Positions 14,416-19,460 of a stretch of DNA of 19,460 nucleotides are shown piece by piece. The stretch covers positions 1-19,460 of the forward strand of contig DAOVLE010000083.1 in the NCBI GenBank assembly GCA_030631415.1. Direction: 5' to 3'. This DNA comes from JAAEQG01 sp023133475 (lineage in GTDB: Bacteria; Planctomycetota; Phycisphaerae; UBA1845). The notes under the pieces were generated by a model. It did no database searches and was not told the origin of the DNA. It worked only from the letters and a program-made list of their open reading frames with translations. Each line of letters starts with the position of its first letter. Positions within the stretch are counted from its first letter, which is position 1. The translations under genes were made by a program, and so were the position numbers.

Positions 14416-15876
14416 ATGGGAAACGAATACACCGGCCCACTCGAACGGATTAACGACTTCAGTTGGCGGATTCCCCGCAGCTACAAACCGGGCATGCGCG
14501 TGGACGGGATCATCTACGCCGATGACGTGTTGATGAACACCATCAAGCAGGACAAATCGCTCGAGCAGGTGGCCAATGTCGCCTGCCTGCCCGGCATCGT
14601 GAAGTATTCGCTGGCTATGCCCGACATTCACTGGGGCTACGGGTTTTGCATCGGCGGGGTGGCAGCCACTGACCCCGAGCAGGGCGGGGTGATCAGCCCC
14701 GGCGGTGTCGGATACGACATCAACTGCGGAGTGCGGCTGATCCGCACCAACCTGACCCTCAAAGATATTGACCCGCACCGTTCACGCCTGGTCGATCGGA
14801 TGTTCGAGATCGTTCCTTGCGGTGTCGGCCGCACTGGTAAGATCAAGTTCAAAGGCGGCGAACTGAAGCGGCTGATGGAGCAGGGATCGCCTTACGTGGT
14901 CAAGCGCGGTTTCGGTTGGGATTCGGACATCGAAGCCACCGAAGCCGGCGGGGCCTTGCCCGATGCCCGCCCGGACTATGTCTCCAAGCGTGCCTACGAA
15001 CGCGGTGCGGGCCAATGCGGGACCCTCGGCAGCGGCAACCATTTCATGGAGGTGCAGGTGGTTGACCAGGTGGACGATCCCAAGGCGGCGGAGGCGATGG
15101 GGTTGGCCAAGGGTAACATTGCCGTGATGATCCATTCGGGCTCGCGTGGTCTGGGCTATCAGGTCTGTGACGATGCCCTCAAGGACCTACGTGACACGCC
15201 GCGCAAATACGGGATCGAGCTTCCCGACAAGCAACTGGTGTGTGCTCCGGTTCGCTCCCCGGAAGGCGAGCGTTATTTTGGGGCTATGCGTGCGGCGGCA
15301 AATTTTGCGTGGTGCAATCGGCAGATCATGACCCACCTCGCCAGGCAGGTATTCGAGGAGGTCTTTGCCCGGTCGGCGGAGCAGTTGGGCATGGCTTTGA
15401 TCTACGACGTGGCTCACAACATCGCCAAGACGGAGACGCACCAGATTGACGGCAAGGCCTTGGAGCTTTGCGTGCATCGCAAGGGAGCCACGCGAGCTTT
15501 TCCGCCCGGGCATCCGGAGCTGCCCCCGCGCTACCGCGCCATAGGCCAACCCGTCCTGGTCCCCGGCGACATGGGGCGGTTCAGCTACGTTCTGGTGGGT
15601 CAGCCGCCCGCCATGGAACTCACCTTTGGAAGCTGTTGTCATGGAGCCGGTCGGCTCATGTCGCGTGGGGCAGCCATCCGAGCCAGCAAGGGGCGTTCGA
15701 TTCGCAAGGAGTTGCTCGAACGTGGCGTGATCGCCCGGGCCCGCGGGCGCACCGGTCTCGATGAAGAGCAACCCGAAGCCTACAAAGACGTGCTCGAAGT
15801 GGTAAACGCCGTCCACAACTCGGGCATCAGCAAGCGGGTGGCACGTTTGAAGCCCATCGTGGTGATCAAGGGGTAG
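14416..15876 (+). CDS. rtcB: RNA-splicing ligase RtcB (3'-phosphate/5'-OH ligase)
   Basis: 486 residues, full length. It joins RNA 2',3'-cyclic or 3'-phosphate ends to 5'-OH ends using GTP and Mn2+, serving tRNA splicing in archaea and RNA repair in bacteria. All active-site residues known from the archaeal enzyme are present: D101 and C104 (GYDINCGV), H209 (SGNHFMEV), H240 (IHSGSRG), H334 (AHNIAK) and the guanylylated H409 (CCHGAGR). The chain ends ...KPIVVIKG, the canonical C-terminus, so nothing is missing although the stop codon TAG belongs to the GTAG of a REP repeat. It is paired with archease upstream. No RtcA cyclase or RtcR regulator is present here. Confidence 0.96.
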   Translation: MGNEYTGPLERINDFSWRIPRSYKPGMRVDGIIYADDVLMNTIKQDKSLEQVANVACLPGIVKYSLAMPDIHWGYGFCIGGVAATDPEQGGVISPGGVGYDINCGVRLIRTNLTLKDIDPHRSRLVDRMFEIVPCGVGRTGKIKFKGGELKRLMEQGSPYVVKRGFGWDSDIEATEAGGALPDARPDYVSKRAYERGAGQCGTLGSGNHFMEVQVVDQVDDPKAAEAMGLAKGNIAVMIHSGSRGLGYQVCDDALKDLRDTPRKYGIELPDKQLVCAPVRSPEGERYFGAMRAAANFAWCNRQIMTHLARQVFEEVFARSAEQLGMALIYDVAHNIAKTETHQIDGKALELCVHRKGATRAFPPGHPELPPRYRAIGQPVLVPGDMGRFSYVLVGQPPAMELTFGSCCHGAGRLMSRGAAIRASKGRSIRKELLERGVIARARGRTGLDEEQPEAYKDVLEVVNAVHNSGISKRVARLKPIVVIKG

Positions 15877-15986
15877 GGCGGGTTCCACCCGCCATTCAGT
15901 TGTAGGGCGGGTTTCACCCGCCGCTCCGCTGGGGAAGGCGGGTGGAACCCGCCCTACGACCGAACGGCGGGTGGAACCCGCCCTAC
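15873..15986. repeat. REP cluster after rtcB (four units)
   Basis: Four palindromic units: GTAG-GGCGGGTTCCACCCGCC from 15873, GTAG-GGCGGGTTTCACCCGCC from 15902, then two inverted units GGCGGGTGGAACCCGCC-CTAC ending at 15957 and 15986. The middle pair forms a REPIN. The first unit's TAG is the rtcB stop. The remaining gap to 16063 contains CTCAC/GTGAG (16022-16026/16034-16038) and the ribosome site AAGGGAG, but no clear promoter. Confidence 0.9.
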
Positions 15987-16063
15987 GTTGCTTGAAACTG
16001 TTCCGGATGGCTGATAGCGTGCTCACGTTCGTTGTGAGATGGTTGTGATAAAAGGGAGTCGTC

Positions 16064-19000
16064 ATGGACCGAGCAGAAGGCATCGAGAAACTGTGTATCG
16101 ACACTATCCGGACGCTGGCGATGGACGCCGTGCAGCAGGCCAACTCGGGGCATCCCGGTGCGGCTATCGCCATGGCACCGGTGGCGTATGGGCTGTTTGC
16201 CCGCTACCTGCGTTTCGACCCCGCCCACCCGGATTGGCCTGATCGTGACCGCTTCGTGTTGTCTGCCGGTCATGCCTCCATGCTGCTGTATGGGGCGTTG
16301 CACCTGAGCGGCTACGATCTCTCGTTGGAGGACATCAAGAGTTTTCGCCGGTTGCACAGCAAGACTCCGGGTCATCCGGAATTGGGTGCGGCTCCCGGCG
16401 TGGAGACCACCACCGGCCCACTGGGTCAGGGGGCAGGAGCCAGTGTGGGGATGGCCATCGCCCGGAAGTGGCTGGCGGACTACTTCAATCGCTCGAACCA
16501 CCAGCTCGTCAACTATCGCATCTTCGCGTTGCTGGGTGACGGGTGCATGATGGAGGGGGTCACCGCTGAGTCCGCTTCGCTGGCTGGTCATCTGGGCCTG
16601 AACAACCTGGTCTGGATTTATGACAACAACGAGATCACCATCGACGGCCCCACCTCGATCACCTACAGCGACGACGTCGTCAGGCGTTTCGAGGCTTACG
16701 GGTGGCGGGTGCACCGGGTGGATGATGTGAACGATTTCGAGGCGTTGTGCGGTGGATTGGACTGGGCGGTGGCTGAGTCGGATCAGCCTTCGCTGCTCGT
16801 CGTGGACAGCGTGATCGGTTACGGCGCCCCCACCCGCGCGGGGACTTCCAAGGCTCATGGCGAACCGCTCGGCGAGGACGAAATCGCCGGCGCAAAAAGG
16901 CACTATGGCTGGGACCCGGGCAAAAAGTTCTTCATCCCCGAGGCGGTGCACACACACATGACCGAACCGTGCAAAGCACGAGGGCGGGATTTGCACGCGG
17001 GATGGGCTGCTCGTTTCGAGGCTTACGCCAGAGATTATCCAGACCTGGCGGACCAGTGGCAAACGATGCAACGCGGCGAACTGCCCACCGCCTGGGACAA
17101 GGACATCCCCATCTTTGAACCCGACCGCAAGGGGTTAGCCACACGCACCTCGGGCGGTAAAGTGTTGAATGCGATAGCCGGGCGGGTCCCCTGGCTGATG
17201 GGCGGGGCGGCGGACCTGGCAGCCTCGACCAAGACCCGCATCGCCGACGGCGGCGATTTCGCAAAGGGCCAGTGGGGTGGGCGGAACCTGAACTTCGGGG
17301 TCCGCGAGCACGCCATGGCGGCGGTGGCTAATGGGATGACGTTGTCCAGGCTGCGGGCTTATGCCTCGAGCTTCCTGACGTTCGCGGATTATTGTCGCCC
17401 TTCGATACGTCTTTCGGCGCTTATGGGGCTGCCGGTGATCTACGTTTTCACGCACGATAGCATCGGGGTTGGCGAGGACGGCCCCACTCATCAGCCGGTG
17501 GAGCATCTGGCAGCGTTGCGGGCCATCCCAGGCCTGGACGTGTATCGCCCTTGCGATGCGAGCGAAACCGCCGAAACGTGGCGGCAGGCTTTGCAGACAA
17601 CCGATCACCCCGTCCTGCTCGCGCTGACCCGGCAGAACCTCCCGACGCTCGACCGGGGCGAATACGGTTCCGCAAGTGGAGTGATTCGCGGGGCCTATGT
17701 GTTGGCAGATTGCGACGGACAGCCCGACCTCATAATCCTGGCGACCGGTTCGGAGGTGCATTTGGCGCTTCGGGCGTACAAGGTTCTTACGGCTGAGGGT
17801 GTGCGGGTGAGGGTGGTGAGTATGCCGTGCTGGGAGGCATTCGAGCGGCAGGAGCCCGCCTACCGTAATGAAGTGCTCCCGCCGGAGGTGAAAGCCCGCG
17901 TTGCAGTCGAAGCCGGCGTGCCGCTGGGCTGGCATCGCTATGTGGGTTCGGAGGGAGCTATTGTCGCCTTGGGGACGTTCGGCGAGTCGGCACCAGCCGG
18001 CGCACTGATGGAGCATTTCGGCTTTGAGGTTGAACACTTGGTGGAAGTTTGCCGCAAAGTCATGTCGTCGCTGAAAAGGGGGTCACAGAGCCCGAGCGAG
18101 GCATTTGATGGAATTTCGACTATGAACCCAGTTATTGCGAAGATTGCTAAGTTGGGGCAGTCAATCTGGTATGACAACATTCGGCGTAGTGTGCTCACTT
18201 CCGGGCAGTTGCAAGCCCTCATCGACCGCGGTGTCACTGGAGTGACATCCAACCCGACCATTTTCAAGAAAGCCATCGCCGACAGTGATGATTATCAGGC
18301 CGACCTGGGCCGGCTAAGCGAAGGTGCCGACGGCGCCATGGAGGTTTACGAGGTTTTGGCGTTTGAGGATATTCGTCGGGCGTGCGATTTGCTTTTGCCG
18401 GTCTACGAGCGTAGCGAGCGTCGTGATGGTTTTGTAAGTATCGAGGTGCACCCGGCGTTGGCGGACGACGCGGCGGGCACGATCGCCGAAGCCAAGCGGA
18501 TTTTCGCCGCAATCGATCGGCCTAACGCGATGATTAAAATCCCCGCGACCGAAGCGGGGATGCCGGCCATCGAGGCGACCATCGCCGAGGGCATCAACGT
18601 CAACGTGACCCTGATCTTTTCAACGGCGGTGTATCATTCGGTGATTGGAGCCTATCTGGCTGGTTTGGAGCAATTCATCGCCGGTGGTGGGGATGCGGCG
18701 TCGGTGGCGTCGGTGGCGTCTTTCTTTGTCAGCCGCTTGGACACGCTGGTGGATAAGCTGCTTGGGGAAAAGATCGATGCGGGGCAGAGCGATTTGTCTG
18801 TGCTATTGGGTGCGGCTGCGGTGGCCAATACGAAGCTTGCTTACCGCATTTACAAGCAGGAGTTTGCCACCTCACGCTTCGCCGCGTTACAGGCCAAGGG
18901 TGCACGAGTGCAGCGCCCGCTGTGGGCCAGCACCAGCACCAAGAACCCCAAGTACCACGACCTGCTGTACGTGGACAACCTCATCGGGCCTGACACGGTC

Positions 19001-19225
19001 AACACCGTCCCCCCCGCCACCCTGGACGCCCTTTGCGATCACGGCAAAGCCGAGCTCACGTTGGAGCAGGACCTGCCGGCTGCTCGCGATATTCTGTGGC
19101 AGTTGGAGCAGGCCGGCATCGCCATGCCGGAAGTGACCGAGCAACTGAAAGTCGAGGGCGTCAAGGCATTTGCGGATTCCTTCGACCAACTCATCACCGC
19201 GATCGAGTCAAAGCTGCCGGGGTGA
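16064..19225 (+). CDS. Transketolase-transaldolase fusion
   Basis: One open frame of 1053 codons encodes both main enzymes of the non-oxidative pentose phosphate pathway. Residues 1 to about 665 are a full transketolase: SGHPGAA near 28, TTGPLGQG, the thiamine diphosphate motif from GDG (158-160) to NN (188-189), catalytic Glu E415 (GVREHAMAA), and H464 in THDSIGVGEDGPTHQP. After a hydrophilic linker (about 666-686), residues 687-1053 form a complete transaldolase of the type also found fused to phosphoglucose isomerase: TSNPTIF, Schiff-base lysine K825 (NAMIKIPAT), and WASTSTKNPKYHDLLYVDNL. AAGGGAG lies 6 nt before the ATG. An internal ATG at 18122 with a weak GGA site could also yield free transaldolase. 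No stop or frameshift is seen at the junction. The two activities are firm; a working fusion is inferred from the open frame. Confidence 0.93.
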   Translation: MDRAEGIEKLCIDTIRTLAMDAVQQANSGHPGAAIAMAPVAYGLFARYLRFDPAHPDWPDRDRFVLSAGHASMLLYGALHLSGYDLSLEDIKSFRRLHSKTPGHPELGAAPGVETTTGPLGQGAGASVGMAIARKWLADYFNRSNHQLVNYRIFALLGDGCMMEGVTAESASLAGHLGLNNLVWIYDNNEITIDGPTSITYSDDVVRRFEAYGWRVHRVDDVNDFEALCGGLDWAVAESDQPSLLVVDSVIGYGAPTRAGTSKAHGEPLGEDEIAGAKRHYGWDPGKKFFIPEAVHTHMTEPCKARGRDLHAGWAARFEAYARDYPDLADQWQTMQRGELPTAWDKDIPIFEPDRKGLATRTSGGKVLNAIAGRVPWLMGGAADLAASTKTRIADGGDFAKGQWGGRNLNFGVREHAMAAVANGMTLSRLRAYASSFLTFADYCRPSIRLSALMGLPVIYVFTHDSIGVGEDGPTHQPVEHLAALRAIPGLDVYRPCDASETAETWRQALQTTDHPVLLALTRQNLPTLDRGEYGSASGVIRGAYVLADCDGQPDLIILATGSEVHLALRAYKVLTAEGVRVRVVSMPCWEAFERQEPAYRNEVLPPEVKARVAVEAGVPLGWHRYVGSEGAIVALGTFGESAPAGALMEHFGFEVEHLVEVCRKVMSSLKRGSQSPSEAFDGISTMNPVIAKIAKLGQSIWYDNIRRSVLTSGQLQALIDRGVTGVTSNPTIFKKAIADSDDYQADLGRLSEGADGAMEVYEVLAFEDIRRACDLLLPVYERSERRDGFVSIEVHPALADDAAGTIAEAKRIFAAIDRPNAMIKIPATEAGMPAIEATIAEGINVNVTLIFSTAVYHSVIGAYLAGLEQFIAGGGDAASVASVASFFVSRLDTLVDKLLGEKIDAGQSDLSVLLGAAAVANTKLAYRIYKQEFATSRFAALQAKGARVQRPLWASTSTKNPKYHDLLYVDNLIGPDTVNTVPPATLDALCDHGKAELTLEQDLPAARDILWQLEQAGIAMPEVTEQLKVEGVKAFADSFDQLITAIESKLPG
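18697..18720 (+). repeat. In-frame 9-nt tandem repeat in the transaldolase part
   Basis: GGCGTCGGT occurs twice followed by GGCGTC, coding the run ASVASVAS. A change in copy number would add or remove three residues without shifting the frame. Confidence 0.8.
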
Positions 19226-19245
19226 TCGTGCTCGCGTGTGGAATT

Positions 19246-19266
19246 GTAGGGCGGGTTTTACCCGCC
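19246..19266. repeat. Single REP unit after tkt-tal
   Basis: GTAG followed by GGCGGGTTTTACCCGCC, starting 20 nt after the fusion gene's TGA. No inverted partner is seen within the next 190 bp. Confidence 0.85.
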
Positions 19267-19328
19267 TTCCCGGACTATGGCGTAAGATGGAGCTTGGCCA
19301 TGTACACCATGGCGATTCCCAATGTAGC

Positions 19329-19377
19329 GTCACCCCTTGTGGGTGACGAAAAACACGGGTGCGCCGCCCACAAGGGG
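19329..19377. repeat. Competing hairpins near the right edge
   Basis: GTCACCC-CTTGT-GGGTGAC (19329-19347) is a perfect local hairpin. CCCCTTGTGGG (19333-19343) can instead pair with CCCACAAGGGG (19367-19377). No gene is supported between 19226 and the window end. Confidence 0.75.
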
Positions 19378-19420
19378 CGTCGATAAAGACTAAATCGACA
19401 AGTCCTTTAGCGACGGCGCC

Positions 19421-19460
19421 GAACATGGTCAAGAACCACCGCGAAAGGTCATCGGGCAAA
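19421..19460. repeat. Second copy of the GAACATGGTCAAGAACCACC repeat, cut by the window edge
   Basis: Positions 19421-19440 equal 2885-2904 exactly. The next 20 bases match 2905-2924 at 17 positions. GGCCATGTACAC also occurs in both places (2850-2861 and 19296-19307), in the same order but with a longer spacing. Both belong to a larger dispersed element. Confidence 0.85.

Noticed and set aside
15873..15986. Clustered repeats suggestive of a CRISPR array
   Set aside because: Units differ in orientation, spacers vary between about 7 and 15 nt, each unit is a REP palindrome, and no cas genes are near.
15187..16173. 328-codon minus-strand frame spanning rtcB, the REP cluster and the tkt start
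   Set aside because: It reads through repeats and opposite two well-supported genes, and has no recognisable protein features.
15983..18037. Long minus-strand frames antisense to transketolase (15983-17071 and 17135-18037)
   Set aside because: Shadow frames of the transketolase coding sequence; composition is Arg/His/Pro-rich without domains.
18122..19225. Transaldolase as a separate gene starting at the internal ATG
   Set aside because: The frame is continuous with transketolase, no stop separates them, and the ribosome site before this ATG is weak. Internal initiation remains possible in addition to the fusion.
19208..19459. 83-codon minus-strand frame at the right edge
   Set aside because: Its N-terminal part is translated from the dispersed repeat also present at 2885-2924 and its C-terminal part from a REP unit; it is not a gene.

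Overview
The window reads as a high-GC bacterial chromosome segment, most likely from a planctomycete of the Phycisphaerae type. This is inferred from three things: the secreted amidase ends in the paired Asp-rich dockerin-like tail (GDYNDD... and DFDVDGDVDLDDF...) typical of that group, lipoproteins are frequent, and the gaps between genes are crowded with short GC-rich palindromic repeats. No species is claimed. There are no tRNAs, rRNAs, phage genes, transposase genes or CRISPR arrays in the window.

Layout. A perfect hairpin (1-69) and a good sigma70-type promoter precede a fused PreT-PreA dihydropyrimidine dehydrogenase (225-2822). Two minus-strand genes follow: a Rid-family protein (2999-3400) and, upstream of it in the same direction, a large secreted N-acetylmuramoyl-L-alanine amidase with inserted and C-terminal accessory domains (3540-6959). 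On the plus strand come a response regulator with a degenerate GGDEF domain (7449-8384), a small lipoprotein (8562-8993) and a CsgG/LpoB-like lipoprotein (9030-10070). A minus-strand operon, 13525 down to 10345, encodes an iron(III)-type ABC permease, its binding protein and an FMN-dependent flavoprotein, with no ATPase gene. The plus strand resumes with the RNA-repair pair archease-RtcB (13994-15876) and a single 1053-residue reading frame joining transketolase to transaldolase (16064-19225).

The genes do not form one pathway. The local units are pyrimidine reduction, cell-wall hydrolysis, iron uptake, RNA ligation and the non-oxidative pentose phosphate pathway. Two of the enzymes are fusions of proteins that are separate in E. 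coli (PreT+PreA; Tkt+Tal).

The strongest non-coding signal is a repeat family with the form of REP/REPIN elements: a GTAG tetranucleotide followed by a GGCGGGTNNNACCCGCC palindrome, often in inverted pairs closing with CTAC. It occurs at about eight places. At three genes (preTA, rtcB and the flavoprotein) the TAG of GTAG is the gene's own stop codon. Other repeat families include a palindromic insertion flanked by 15-bp direct repeats at the amidase 3' end, and a 69-bp sequence present twice around a 192-bp unique island.
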